A stretch of 64,000 nucleotides of DNA from Rutidosis leptorrhynchoides. Its lineage: Eukaryota; Streptophyta; Magnoliopsida; Asterales; Asteraceae. The notes beneath the pieces were generated by a model that had not been told where the DNA came from, searched no databases, and worked only from the letters and a program-made list of their open reading frames with translations. The stretch is from positions 312,479,501 through 312,543,500 of the forward strand of contig NC_092339.1 in assembly GCF_046630445.1 (NCBI RefSeq). Reading direction: 5' to 3'. Numbering within the stretch: position 1 is the stretch's first letter; each line of letters begins with the position of its first letter. Position numbers and translations under genes: made by a program. Of the stretch, positions 35,703 through 49,200 are shown in pieces.

Positions 35703-36076
35703 ATCTAAGTTTTGTTACTCACACTTTAGAACGGTAAAAACAATCTAGTCTTTTCAAACTACACGGGTAACAATGTCCTACTAGAAAAAGGAAGTAAATT
35801 GATATCTTATTTTTGTATAAAGTGAAGAAGTTAAACAATTTGATTTAACTTGCTTAGAAGCCAAGTTAGAACTTATACTTAAAAGCCAAAAAAGGGAAAC
35901 AGTGAACAATATTTAGTGGAAATAACAATAACAATTTTATTTTGAAAAAAAAAAAAAAGAAGGAAGCCGATGTCGATTCAAGTATCCCTCACGCTATATA
36001 TAATCAAAAAACAAAATCAAAATAGTACCTGTAAGTCTGTAACTATACTAAATAAAACCTGAAACATAACAAACGC
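35703..36076. other. Intergenic and likely 3' UTR of the NT-C2 gene
   Basis: A/T-rich with an A-run near 35945. The right part is probably the 3' UTR of the minus-strand gene ending at 36077. No clear polyadenylation signal is singled out. Confidence 0.4.
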
Positions 36077-39000
36077 TTATTCACTATCCTTCCAAATTTC
36101 ACGGAGGAGTTGATACCTAACAATGTTCCTTCCACCTTTTGGGCACCATTGAACTCCTTTTGAACTTGGAGAAACACGTGAACCGTCTGTAAGGATTGAA
36201 CTTAATGGTGAATCGAGTTCGTCGAGCTCATCGTCACTAGTGTATGATTTTTTAAGAACCGATGATGAACTTCTTCTTAAAGAGCTGGTTGCAAGTGCTG
36301 CTCCAATTATGGGTGAAAGCGATTGGGATGAAGGTGCACCGTAAGATGGTGAAGGTGCACTGCATGGTACGTTTATCAAAGACCCTTCAAAAGCCTCTGT
36401 TTCATCATCCTGCACATATTAATGTATACGAGTTAAGAGAAAATGGTATTTAAATTAACGTAAAACAAATACTAGTGAGGAACTGTATTTGATTGTTCAT
36501 GATATTAATATGACCAAAAGAGGCTTCTTTCTTTAAATATAGATTCAATTTGTAAAATGAATGCAAAACTCTTATCATAAGGGATAAATGTGTAATTTTT
36601 GTTTTGCCTTGCACAACATTTCTTGACATCTAATTTAATGGATAACCAGAAGCTAAATCAGTTTGGTCAAGGTCAAACTGCCAAACATTCAAACTACAGT
36701 ATCACAAATTCATATTGCATTAACTAGATCATCAGTTCAAAAACCCAAACCCAAAAACCTACTAAAATTCACCTTATAATCAACATTTGGCTAATGATGC
36801 ATTCTTTCTTTTCTAGATGTACATTTTCTTATAAATTATCAAATTTATTTATTACTATCATTATTAATTATTAATGTTAATAAAGTGATGAAAAGGCATA
36901 TACGAACCTCTGCATCCAGCGCTTCAATAAGCGAATTGGGAATTGGATTAGGAGAAAACTCATCCGGCACAAAACTGAAAACAACCCTCCTGATTAATGG
37001 AGTAGCAAATATTGGGCACACCTAAAACCAAATAAAAAATTTGATTAATGGAGTAGACGATTATCGACAAGTATAAAATGAAAAAAAAAAGAAAAAAAAA
37101 AAAAGAAAAAAGATGCATAAATATGGGGTTTAGTTACCTCCTTTCTTGTGGACTTATCTGCAAGCATTTCGAAAGGAAGCATCATGAGGTCACTCAAGGC
37201 ATGAAGTAACCGAAAAGCCTTAAAAGATGTTTCTTTCTTGTTGTTGGCAATATGATCATCACTATCTTCATGAGTATCATTTTCCTCAATACCAAATAGA
37301 TCTGTGAGCCATCTAGACCACGTTCCAATCTGGTAAGACGGGTACAACATTTACAATTGTGTTTAATAGTTTAATCTTAGGGAGGTAAACTATGACTTTA
37401 GAGGTCAAATGGGCTATATATCTTGTATTTTTCATTTATATTATAAATCTTGTATTTTTCAGTTGCCTAGTCTTTGGGGTCATAATGTCCTTCAACACGA
37501 GGCCTTAGCTTCAAACCTCACTAGCAGCATATCTTGGGGTGGCTAGGGAAAAGGATTGGAAACGGTCACGGTATAATCCGGTCAGGCCGCGTACATGTGA
37601 GCAAAAATACTACCTTTCCCCGGGTAGCCTGATCATGAAAACATAATCCATTTACCCTTTTATCATGTAACTTTCAGGTATACTATAAGAAATCTTTCTT
37701 GTTGCATATAATATAAGAAACCTTGTAATTTTCAGTTATACTATATATCTAGATAAGTAAAGTAATTATGTTAAAGTTTCTAAAAAAGATCATGATTAGG
37801 GAATATTCTGCCATTTTCATTCGCGTTTTGTTAGTCTGTTAACTTCAAAATATAATGTGTACCTATTTTTTTTAATTCAACGAGGTGTTATGGGTATAAA
37901 AAATCTAAAAGGAAAGAGCCTAAATCATAAAGCATAGAAATCCATGAGTTCTATGGTTTATAGTTGAAAATTGTGACCCATATAATTACGAATGGGTCAA
38001 TTCGGGTAATGCTTTATCTCTAAAACTCTTAACACATCAAATGGGACACCTAAAACAATTAAGCGTAAAAAGAAATGGATTATACAGCCTGAACAAGTCA
38101 AAAGTCTCACAAAGTGCATTTTTAATACATGATTTACCTAGTTTATTTTAAAATAAATTTCAGATTTCAGTATTTAAGATTTCAGATTTAGATTTAGATC
38201 TTAGTTTGTTAAATAAGAGTATATGTTTGGTAATCAGATTTGGCACACTAATTCTTTATATCAAAAAATTGTCAGGAGAAAAAGTCTATCATATCACCCA
38301 ACCGAACCAGACCCATAACCGTGTTCACTTCATCCCTACGCAACCTGCCCATTTTACCGCCTAGAGTAAATTACTCACTGTGTTTTTCAGTTGTGCACCA
38401 GCTCCAAAGCTTGACTTTCCAGCGGGAATTGGAAGAACCCTCAGGTCACCAATGGGATCCGATAATGGATCAGTTGGCATTTCGTCATCCGAATCACGAA
38501 GAATGGCATTAAACATCGCAACATCTAGTCTACCAACCAACTGTTCCATAACCTACAAACCAACATAAAGTTATTTTTCTATTTCATTGTTTGAAAAAAA
38601 AAATGTATGTAACAAATAACAGCAACATAGTTATACCAATCTTGGTAGCATAGGTAAGCAACCACATTCATGGCCTCCAGCTCGAATAGGACATAATCTT
38701 TCACAAGTATCTCTAAAAGCTTTTTTCCAAAGTTCAACAGAAAAGTTGCCTTGTTGATTACCTAATCCGTTTTTACTTGCAGATGTTTTCTTTGATGTTA
38801 AGCCTATTGTCTTGCTACTTGCATTTGTGGCTGCGGGTTGCATATGTGGAGTAAGAGTCTACAGAGATTGAAATCAGAGTTAGTTGTAGAAAGTAGAAGT
38901 AGCCAAATGGGTCTGTTGGGTAACGGGTCAAGACAAGTTAGTTGTAAGTACGAGCTGGGCTGGATTAGGTCGACCCACTCATCCACAAACACTTTCTTGT

Positions 39001-42000
39001 TCATTGGTAATGTGGTATATATTATTAGAAGAATTATATCACTGCGGTAATAATCTAATTTTGAATAAAGTGGCTTAGGAGTTTGTAAGGATTAAAAAAA
39101 CACACATTGGCTTCCTTTCAACCGTTTATAGCTAAAAATATTGATTCTACTTTTTGATTTTTATATATAAAAGATAGATCATATGTAAAATATGATAGAA
39201 AGTGTTTTTCAGGGTTAAACCTGCCACCAAACGGACTCGATGATGCGTGAGAACATCCAAGCTTCAATCTTTTCCAATGCAATTATAAATGTTTGTGGGT
39301 CCCGCCAGTCATCAGATACTTTTCTAAAACTGTGTTTCTGATTCCCCTCAACAGTCTGGAAGACAATCCCCCTCAACATAACTGCATTTGACAACCAAAA
39401 AGTTAACCTGCACAAAGAACACACAAGATATTTAGAGTTTTAGATGCACTAGAAAAATATAACATTGTTGAACAAAGAGTTGTAATGTTTACAGTTATGT
39501 AGTCCTAATTCCATAAGTGGCTGATCCTATTAATTTGTATACAACTAGACAAGGTTGTGGGAAGGTCATAACCCCCTTGTTCTCCAAAAAACTCCGTCAT
39601 TGAGCGGGTACAAAGTCGCCCAAAATGTATTCAAAAGGCATAATACTTCCAAAATCCATATAAAATAAAAATAAAATAAAATATTGTAGCTTTAAAAAAA
39701 ATCATATTTAACACGTTAATTATCTATGAAATTCAAGAAACAAAAAAGTTTGTAGGTTGGCTCGAACCACTGTTGCAGAACTCGGAATTACTCGGCAAGT
39801 TCTCAGCAAGTACTCGGTTTTTGCAACTTGGCGAGTATTCGGTTTTTGCAACTTGGCGAGTACTCGATCAAACTTGGTCAAAAATCGGACAAAATTGATC
39901 AAATATCGAAAATTGCTTGGAATTACTTGGAAAATCGGTCAAAATTCCGAATTAGATGAAAATCGGTCAAAACTCGGTCAAAGTCAGTCAAAGTCAAACT
40001 TGGCGAACATCTGAGTACTCCCCGAGTTGTCGAGTACTCCCTGAAAATTCCCGACCGAGTGCTCCGATATTAACGTTTTTTGCAACCTTGGCTAGAAACC
40101 TGTTTTGATGTGTACTAAAAGTTTACCCGTTTGAATAGCTCACTAACCTACCAGTCCTTAAATCTAGATTTATAAATTAAGATATCCATAGGAAGATAGA
40201 TTAAAGCATAACCTTGGAACATCATTTCCACATGATTTTGAAACCAAAACCAGTCCAGAGATAATGGCTCTAGCTGCATTTACCCTTCTTTCTTGATCCT
40301 TTTCTTTACACGTATGTAAATAAAATCTAGAAAGACGTCTAGCAGGCGCATGGACTTTGTTTGTTGAACTCCCATGCTCGGCCACTATCGAATAAAGTCC
40401 AGACTCAATAGCTGCAGTTTCCCTAAGCTCTTCTTCAAGCATCTCTATTCTACCCCTATTTCCACTTTTACCATTAGAAGATTCACTCTTTGAAACTCCA
40501 GTTTCAGTTGAGTTGTTAACCGGGATAACTTTATCTTTATCCGCTCGATTCGGGCTACTAGCAGGAAGCCCGTTTCCCGAAAACCCTCCGACCTTAGGTA
40601 ACTGAACGGAATTTAAATGCTTCAATTTGTTAGCCGACACACCGCTTCCCTGTCCTCCAGGTGGTTTCCTACTAAGGGTGTTGCTCCGTAGCTTATCTTG
40701 CTTTCTTGATGCTAAAAATTTACCAACAAGATTGTCTTCTGAGATTTGCTTTTTCTCTTCTGGCGTTTTATTATCCTGCCCACTTTCAGATTTTGCATCT
40801 TGATCATACGAAGATTCAACTATTTGAGCTTCAGTTACAGAGTTGGTTATAACAGGCTGTGGGTTGAGTTTTGAATTTTCTTGAAGCGTGTGGTTCCTGT
40901 TTTCTGGTTCAGAGATTCTCGTGTGAGTCTTAGGCTCTATGTTCGTATTCGGAGAACCCATGGTCGAAAATGACGATTTGAGAACAGGGGCAGGGGCACC
41001 TTTACGTACTGTTGTCATACTTCTCTCGGAAAATTTTGAAGAGCTACTTACTGGAGGTCCGGGCCCCAGTGAATAAGCAGACTGTTGCCCGTTACCTTGT
41101 TTTGTGATATCTACAGTATCCTGCATGTCATCTTCAGTTATATACAGAAACCAGCAAAAATGCGACGGCTTCATTTTTGATATATAATTCAAGTAAAGTT
41201 GTAAACTTTGGCCTATTTATGGGTACACTGGTCACTTTGGATTATACCATACTCTAACGGGTCAAAAGGGTAAACTTTAAATTTGATCAAAACGGGAAAA
41301 AGTTGACCGTCAAAAAATGACCCGACCTACATTCAAAATGAACAAACCACCAAAATCATTTTATTCCAAATAATAGATTATCTTTATAAAAATATACCTT
41401 TTCTAGTAATATTAATAACACTAAATACAAATACTAGAAATAAGAAAAAATTGTCTGTAGGACAGATCCCCTACATTACAAAAAATACCCATTTTGATCA
41501 GAACAAGTTTTGACCCGTTACTCAAGCACCTATAAAACATGAACTAACAACTAAATGTAAGTACAAATATTGTGCACCAGGGTACCTTAATACTTGTAGA
41601 TGATGAATGCCTATAATCATCATCATCATCATCATCATCATCTGTAAAAGCAGCTATATCAAGTTCTTCATTCTCCTCATTAGTTGCTTCAGACGCAGAT
41701 TCTTGGCCATACTTATCCAATGACGATTGCTTCGATAAGCTACTCCTAGATGAATTAGTCTCATCTTTATCATTTAACTGTAAACTAATAAACAAAGCCG
41801 GTTCTACAACAGACTTAGAACTTTTCTTCCATATGAACGGGACACTAAGATTCAATACATTGTCAATAATCCCATAATCACCAAGATTAACTATTGCAGA
41901 CCCTAACAGTTCGTCTTTATGTGGCTTATCTTTTCGAGGCTGGTACAAATGGAACTCCAAATAGTTCTTCTGAAACTTATCGCGATCCTTCTTAACTCTA

Positions 42001-42215
42001 CGTAACGTTGTCGAAAATACGAAAGATTTGTTGAAATCGATTGTGGAATCAATGACATTAGGGGAAAGAAACCCTGTCGTTTGTTCACCGTTTTGCCATT
42101 GAATTGCTAGTGTTTGACTTGATGGTAACCAAGGCTTTAGCTCTTGTACATGAACTAGATAATTAAGTTGAACAGAACCATCTTTTTTATGCTTAGATTT
42201 TAAACCGAGAACCAT
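36077..42215 (-). CDS. NT-C2 (EEIG1/EHBP1-like) domain protein, 8 exons
   Basis: Coding exons: 42215-41586, 41120-40213, 39407-39221, 38858-38637, 38552-38379, 37329-37138, 37021-36908, 36409-36077. All junctions are GT-AG and in phase, giving 2,760 nt and 919 residues. Residues 1-~155 form an NT-type C2 domain (LNYLVHVQELKPW, LGSAIVNLGDYG), a membrane- or cytoskeleton-linking fold in animal EEIG1/EHBP1. Then come a Ser-rich stretch, a run of nine Asp, a long disordered region, and from ~432 a conserved helical half (RIEMLEEELRETAAIESGLY, KVHAPARRLSRFY). The layout fits the plant family of Arabidopsis At3g01810 and At2g42320 (recalled); no biochemical role is established that I know of. It is the only intact multi-exon host gene here. 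A 565-bp 5' UTR intron (42839-42275) is possible. Introns 2 and 5 hold a MITE-like element and a SINE. Confidence 0.9.
37464..37645 (+). mobile_element. tRNA-derived SINE in intron 5
   Basis: A box-A-like TAGTCTTTGGGGT and a box-B-like GCTTCAAACCTC are followed by a body (GGGGTGGCTAGGGAAAAGG, GGTATAATCCGGTCAGGC) that matches a common plant SINE pattern from memory. Ends are approximate and no clean duplication was found. It is antisense to the host gene. Confidence 0.5.
39767..40091. mobile_element. MITE-like element in intron 2
   Basis: The left end (CCACTGTTGCAGAA) and the reverse complement of the right end (CCAAGGTTGCAAAA) are imperfect terminal inverted repeats. Possible 8-bp duplications are GCTCGAAC and GCTAGAAA. 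A 25-bp unit (TACTCGGTTTTTGCAACTTG plus GCGAG) is tandemly doubled at 39811-39860. The body is rich in short CGGTCAAA repeats. Confidence 0.45.
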
Positions 42216-42890
42216 TGTTACACAATGCTACACCAAATTCCCTTCTTATGTTATAATTACAGATCACAATGCATCTACATAAACAAAATATCAAGTCAGA
42301 ATAAGACATTTTAGGTGTACATTTCATTTAAGCAATTTAACAAACAGTTGGTGTGCATACAAAATATTGATTTATATTTCCTCAAATTAAGCGCATAGAT
42401 CTTTACATAACATTGACTAATTCAGCAAAGTGTAATCATAAATCTCGGTTGTAATAATTCAAAACCTCTAAGCTCTTATTTCGATAAACACAAAAATTAG
42501 CAAATATCCACATAAAATCCATGTATACATATACATATATACATTACATTACATACAAATCAAATCAAATCAAATCCACATACATGAATGTAATAATGGA
42601 ATGATCGATCCAGCTTAATCAGTAAGTAAAACTAAATAAAATCCAGAAACAAAAGTGATCATATGAATTAGGAAAATATAAATCGAAAATAGCTAAACTG
42701 ACACAGAATTCAACATCAGAGTAAGGCGGTGAGCAAAGTAGAATAGAATGATGAATGAAAACGAAAGTATTTACTAAATGTGAATTCGGATTCTGTTGAT
42801 TGAAATCATATTTTTTTGTTATGATTATTTGTGCTTTACTTGCTGATGATGATGGTGTTTGATTGGAAGATATGAAGATGCAAAGGAGAA

Positions 42891-42892
<2 letters not shown>

Positions 42893-42944
<52 letters not shown>
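42893..42944. repeat. GA/CT microsatellite near the gene's 5' end
   Basis: About 26 GA units (CT on the gene strand), roughly 700 bp upstream of the start codon. It probably lies in the 5' UTR or core promoter, where CT repeats are common in plants. Confidence 0.85.
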
Positions 42945-42946
<2 letters not shown>

Positions 42947-43853
42947 GTGAAATCTTGAATTGAAACTCCTTTCTCTGCACGACGTTAAGCTCGTTGTATT
43001 GTTGTATATTAATTTTAATTTACAGTCAAAATTAGTATAAATTTTTTTTAACGTTTTCAGATGTGTATTTTTCACAGAAAATGATGTACGTATCATGTAA
43101 TCTACATATCATTATCATTATTATCTATCTATCTATCTATAATCTATTTTTTAATTTTTTTGGTCGGCTCTTGCTATCCACAATCCCGTAATCAATCCCT
43201 AACTTTAAAGGTAAAATGACAATTTATCTTTTTTCTTTACAACTTTTTTTTTTTTTACCTTTTCCATTACTTTACTTTCTTATGAAAATAATGAAACATT
43301 AACCGATCAAAACTATTGATTCAATTAATCGACTGTAACCACTCTACAGCAATGCGTGAAATTTTTTTCCTCGTTATATGCATAATGTAGCAATATTTAT
43401 AACATGGTGTTAGAATATTGTAACATTTGTTTAGGTTTATAGACCGACGTGGATTATGTGTAATCGTGAGAGAAAATTAGGTCAAAAGAGCTAATATTAT
43501 GGGAAAGATGATTTTTTGAGAAGGTTGCGGAAATTTATTGTTGCAAAAGTTCAATGAATGGTAAAACATATTTGGTAAATGAATGAATAAATTGTAAAAT
43601 AATACGGAGAAATAAAATAAAAATATATTTAATTAATAAAAATGAGAAAAGAAAAATGTGATTGGTGTTTATTCCTTTGTAAGATCACATGGGGGCAAAA
43701 ATCACCACCATCACGCCACCATGCCGCCACAATGCAGCGTGATGGGCCGTAAATTTCGTCGATGTGTGCTTCACGAGAAGATCTTGTGACGTACGTGACT
43801 GTTGGGCCAACGAAAATATGTCACCTCAATTTCTCTAACGGCTATAATGTCGT

Positions 43854-43856
<3 letters not shown>
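42945..43856. other. Promoter side of NT-C2 gene and intergenic
   Basis: Contains a TCTA run (43122-43140) and A/T-rich sequence. No ORF that I can support and no clear TATA box could be assigned. Confidence 0.4.

Positions 43857-43947
<91 letters not shown>
43857..43947. repeat. AT/GT compound microsatellite
   Basis: About 32 AT units followed by about 13 GT units. The ORFs reading IYIYIY and VCVCVC come from this repeat. Confidence 0.95.
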
Positions 43948-44084
43948 ATTTACCTATAAATACACCATTTCACTTATCATTTTTTCACACACTTCTCATT
44001 ATTTCTATACTTTTTATAAACAATTTTCATTATGCAATCTTTGTTTAAATTTTCGATACTTCGGATTCGGATGGCGAATACAAG

Positions 44085-45243
44085 TTGAAACTTTTACGAG
44101 CATACACCGAAGAATTAGATCGAGAAGAGGGTGAAAGTTCTAATCAACGAGTTCCATGGACTGGAAGTTACGTTCATAGAGATCGTAAAGGTGCAAGTGA
44201 ACGATTATTTGTAGACTGCTTTGCGGAGAACCCAAAGCATCCTTCGAAAACTTTTAAAAGACGTTTTAGAATGTGTAGACAATTGTTTTTTGCGTATCGT
44301 CCAAGATATACCTAATTACTCGATTGAATCTTTACCTAAGCATTTTGAATTTTTCAAACAAAAAATATACGCCATTAGTTATAAAGGTTTCACTACGATA
44401 CAAAAAAGTACATTTGCGTTGCGCAAATTGGCTTATGGTACGTCAGCGGATATGTTTGACGAGTACTTATAAATGAGTGAGGGTGCGTCAATTGTATATC
44501 TTAATAGCTTTTGCAAATGTATTTTACAACTGTATGTTGGTGAATACTTGAGACAACCAACGAGAAGCGATATAGCTCGTTTGTATAGCACTCATGAAGA
44601 AAGACATGGTTTTAAGAATATATGCTCGGAAGCATCGACTACATGCATTGGAAGTGGAAGAATTGCATGGTTGCGTGGGTGCGAACAACGATGTTAATGT
44701 TTTGAATCAATCTCCGTTGTTCAATGACATTAAGAATGGAATTGCGACATTAGCACCATTTATTGTAAGCGGTAATGATTACACAAATGGTTATTATTTA
44801 GCATATGGTATTTATCCATATTGGGCAACGTTAATCAAGACATATTAGTCACCAACAGATGAGCCACATGCAAAATTTTAAAGATATCAAGAAAGTGAAC
44901 GTAACGATGTCGAGAGAACATTCGGTGTTCTTCAGGGTAGTATTCATATTTTTCAAATGTCTGGACGAGTACACAGTGTTAACAAGATGTGACGGATATT
45001 GTATTGTCGTGCGATGTTGCGCAATATGATAGTCGATGAAAATGGCCACATAATTACATGGCTCGAGAAAGAATTACTTAGCACTGAAGAAACTCAAATC
45101 CTAACTTTTTAAAGAATCGAGTTAGAGATCGTGAGACAAGAGATAAAGAAATACGAGATATGAACGTGCATAACCAACTTCGAAACGATCTCATCGAACA
45201 CATTTGGGGCTTTCTACCACACTTTCGAAATTTTAATAGTTAA
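44085..45243 (+). pseudogene. PIF/Harbinger (ALP1-like) transposase, degenerate
   Basis: Reading across frames gives the usual order: DRKGASERLFVDCFAENPKH, FRMCRQLFFAY, IPNYSIESLP...FFQKIYAISYKGFTTIQK, LRKLAYGTSADMFDEYL, YVGEYLRQPTRSDIARLYSTHEERHGF, a DYMHWKWKN block with the first catalytic Asp, NNDVNVLNQSPLF, YLAYGIYPYWATLIKTY, NDVERTFGVLQG and a C-terminal NDLIEHIWG. Frameshifts near 44270 and 44640, stops at 44470 and 44846, and a deletion of about 30 residues after the HWKW block make it dead. Terminal inverted repeats were not found. Harbinger elements also need a Myb-like partner, not seen here. Confidence 0.85.
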
Positions 45244-45745
45244 TTAAGTATTTTAATATTCGAGTATGGTTTTAATTTTTAGGAATTTTTTAAGTATTGT
45301 AATTTTTTATATTTAGGACTTTTAAATCATTGTAATTTTCAATTTTTAGGACTTTTTAATAATTAATTGTTTTTAGTTTTATAAAAAAAATTGAGTTGTT
45401 AATTTAATATAAATTTTTTATTATAATTATATAAAATTAATAATAATCACATCATTATTACAAATTCAATTACCACATTACACCATCACAATTATCACAT
45501 TAGCAATATATCTCACAAAAACATCTCATTACACTTGATTACGCTGGCACCATTAAATATAGTCTAAACTCATGGTCATCTACAATGCCCCACAACAGAT
45601 GTTCTTGGCGTTGTAGCTTGACAAGTCACAAAACAAAGTTTGTTATGGATCTTGTAATGAATACTCTAATATTTTATCGATGACATTTTATTTTACAATA
45701 AATATAATATCATTTTCTATTTTCTAATTTCTATTAACATTAAAA
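45244..45745. other. Intergenic, nothing recognised
   Basis: A/T-rich 500 bp. It may hold the unfound right end of the Harbinger element. Confidence 0.4.
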
Positions 45746-45759
45746 AATAAAGATATTTT

Positions 45760-46156
45760 TCTTTTAAAAAAAGTCAAGCTGCTGGCATCACCCAGAGAGG
45801 ACTTAACCACATTTATGATCATATGTCACGACAGGCATGCGCTTTCGGAAGAAAACCTGAATCACATTGCAGAAACCCGATCCTTCGCGATCATATGCCA
45901 CATCATCCACACGCTTTCGGGAGGAAACATGAATCACATTGCAAGAACCGATCCTTAAATCATCCTGAGGGACTAGTGGACCATGTTTGCATCCTGAATG
46001 GATCTGAAAGAAAACACCCTGATGTCAATCTGAAGCTCCATATTTCAGACAGATTGATAACATGATGAACAGAGCGAGACTCGAACTCATGACCTAAACC
46101 CAAGCCCCACACAAAAGGTGTGGGGATACCATTTGAGGCAAATCTGCAATGGTGAG
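45760..46156 (-). mobile_element. tRNA-derived SINE A
   Basis: Flanked by AATAAAGATATTTT (45746-45759) and AATAAAGGTATTTT (46157-46170), a 14-bp duplication with one mismatch. The head, on the minus strand near 46150-46075, has a box-A-like GCCTCAAATGGTA and box-B-like GAGTTCGAGTC. The A-rich tail (TTTTTTTAAAAG) abuts the left duplication. Within the body a ~55-bp segment (CGCTTTCGG...GGAAACATGAATCACATTGC) occurs twice. Confidence 0.75.
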
Positions 46157-46279
46157 AATAAAGGTATTTTAGTGGTGAAAACGTAATAATCTTTCGTGAA
46201 AAACATGTTATCAGCTTCAATTTAGTAAGTATTGTAAAAACATGCTCAGTAACTTCCATCACAAGTGAATACTTTTATT

Positions 46280-49200
46280 TTTTATTATATTTTTTTGAAC
46301 AGCATTACGGGATCATGCAGAGGGACTTAAACACTCACGCATTCATCTTCCGCAGTTGCATAACCCGCCCCAACTGCTGCTCATAAGGAAACTCGGACCA
46401 ATCTGAGGACATGAGTGGTAAAACCCCCTCCCCCACTGCCCCCACAACGCGATGTGCGAAAGGCACTCTTGGGTGAAATTCAAGGGTAAAGGGGCAACAT
46501 TTTGTGTTGTGTGCAATGTTACACTCTACGAGAGTCGAACTCTTGACCTCTCGTTAAGAGAGGCAAGCCACTACTGTAGTGACCCGAACTTTTCCATGTT
46601 TATATATATTAATTGAGATTGATGTTTACATGATTAAATGTTTCCAACATGTTAAGCAATCAAACTTGTTAAGACTTGATTAATTGAAATAGGTTTCATA
46701 TAGACAATTGACCACCCAAGTTGACCGGTGATTCACGAACGTTAAAACTTGTAAAAAACTATATGATGACATATATATGGTTATATATATAGTTAACATG
46801 ATATTATGATAAGTAAACATATCATTAATTATATTAACAATGAACTACATATGTAAAAACAAGACTACTAACTTAATGATTTTGAAACGAGACATATATG
46901 TAACGTTTATCGTTGTAACGACATTTAATGTATATATATCATATTAAGAGATATTCGTACATCATAATATCATGATAATATAATAATTTAAAATCTTTTT
47001 TGATATTATAAACATTGGGTTAACAACATTTAACAAGATCGTTAACCTAAAGGTTTCAAAACAACACTTACATGTAACGACTAACGATGACTTAACGACT
47101 CAGTTAAAATGTATATACATGTAGTGTTTTAATATGTATTTATACACTTTTGAAAGACTTCAATACACTTATCAAAATACTTCTACTTAACAAAAATGCT
47201 TACAATTACATTCTCGTTCAGTTTCATCAACAATTCTACTCGTATGCACCCGTATTCGTACTCGTACAATACACAGCTTTTAGATGTATGTACTATTGGT
47301 ATATACACTCCAATGATCAGCTCTTAGCAGCCCATGTGAGTCACCTAACACATGTGGGAACCATCATTTGGCAACTAGCATGAAATATCTCATAAGATTA
47401 CAAAAATATGAGTAATCATTCATGACTTATTTACATGAAAACAAAATTACATATCCTTTATATCTAATCCATACACCAACGACCAAAAACACCTACAAAC
47501 ACTTTCATTCTTCAATTTTCTTCATCTAATTGAACTCTCTCAAGTTCTATCTTCAAGTTCTAAGTGTTCTTCATAAATTCCAAAAGTTCTAGTTTCATAA
47601 AATCAAGAATACTTTCAAGTTTGCTAGCTCACTTCCAATCTTGTAAGGTGATCATCCAACCTCAAGAAATCTTTGTTTCTTACAGTAGGTTATCATTCTA
47701 ATACAAGGTAATAATCATATTCAAACTTTGGTTCAATTTCTATAACTATAACAATCTTATTTCAAGTGATGATCTTACTTGAACTTGTTTTCGTGTCATG
47801 ATTTTGCTTCAAGAACTTTGAGCCATCCAAGGATCCATTGAAGCTAGATCCATTTTTCTCTTTTCCAGTAGGTTCATCCAAGGAACTTAAGGTAGTAATG
47901 ATGTTCATAACATCATTCGATTCATACATATAAAGCTATCTTATTCGAAGGTTTAAACTTGTAATCACTAGAACATAGTTTAGTTAATTCTAAACTTGTT
48001 CGCAAACAAAAGTTAATCCTTCTAACTTGACTTTTAAAATCAACTAAACACATGTTCTATATCTATATGATATGCTAACTTAATGATTTAAAACCTGGAA
48101 ACACGAAAAACACCGTAAAACCGGATTTACGCCGTCGTAGTAACACCGCGGGCTGTTTTGGGTTAGTTAATTAAAAACTATGATAAACTTTGATTTTAAA
48201 GTTGTTATTCTGAGAAAATGATTTTTATTATGAACATGAAACTATATCCAAAAATTATGATTAAACTCAAAGTGGAAGTATGTTTTCTAAAATGGTCATC
48301 TAGACGTCGTTCTTTCGACTGAAATGACTACCTTTACAAAAACGACTTGTAACTTATTTTTCCGACTATAAACCTATACTTTTCTGTTTAGATTCATAAA
48401 ATAGAGTTCAATATGAAACCATAGCAATTTGATTCACTCAAAACGGATTTAAAATGAAGAAGTTATGGGTAAAACAAGATTGGATAATTTTTCTCATTTT
48501 AGCTACGTGAAAATTGGTAACAAATCTATTCCAACCATAACTTAATCAACTTGTATTGTATATTATGTAATCTTGAGATACCATAGACACGTATACAATG
48601 TTTCGACCTATCATGTCGACACATCTATATATATTTCGGAACAACCATAGACACTCTATATGTGAATGTTGGAGTTAGCTATACAGGGTTGAGGTTGATT
48701 CCAAAATATATATAGTTTGAGTTGTGATCAATACTGAGATACGTATACACTGGGTCGTGGATTGATTCAAGATAATATTTATCGATTTATTTCTGTACAT
48801 CTAACTGTGGACAACTAGTTGTAGGTTACTAACGAGGACAGCTGACTTAATAAACTTAAAACATCAAAATATATTAAAAGTGTTGTAAATATATTTTGAA
48901 CATACTTTGATATATATGTATATATTGTTATAGGTTCGTGAATCAACCAGTGGCCAAGTCTTACTTCCCGACGAAGTAAAAATCTGTGAATGTGAGTTAT
49001 AGTCCCACTTTTAAAATCTAATATTTTTGGGATGAGAATACATGCAGGTTTTATAAATGATTTACAAAATAGACACAAGTACGTGAAACTACATTCTATG
49101 GTTGAATTATCGAAATCGAATATGCCCCTTTTTATTAAGTCTGGTAATCTAAGAATTAGGGAACAGACACCCTAATTGACGCGAATCCTAAAGATAGATC

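Noticed and set aside
43690-45620. Terminal inverted repeats for the Harbinger element (GGGGGCAAAAATC versus ATGCCCCAC)
   Set aside because: The match is too weak and no TTA/TAA duplication could be paired with it.
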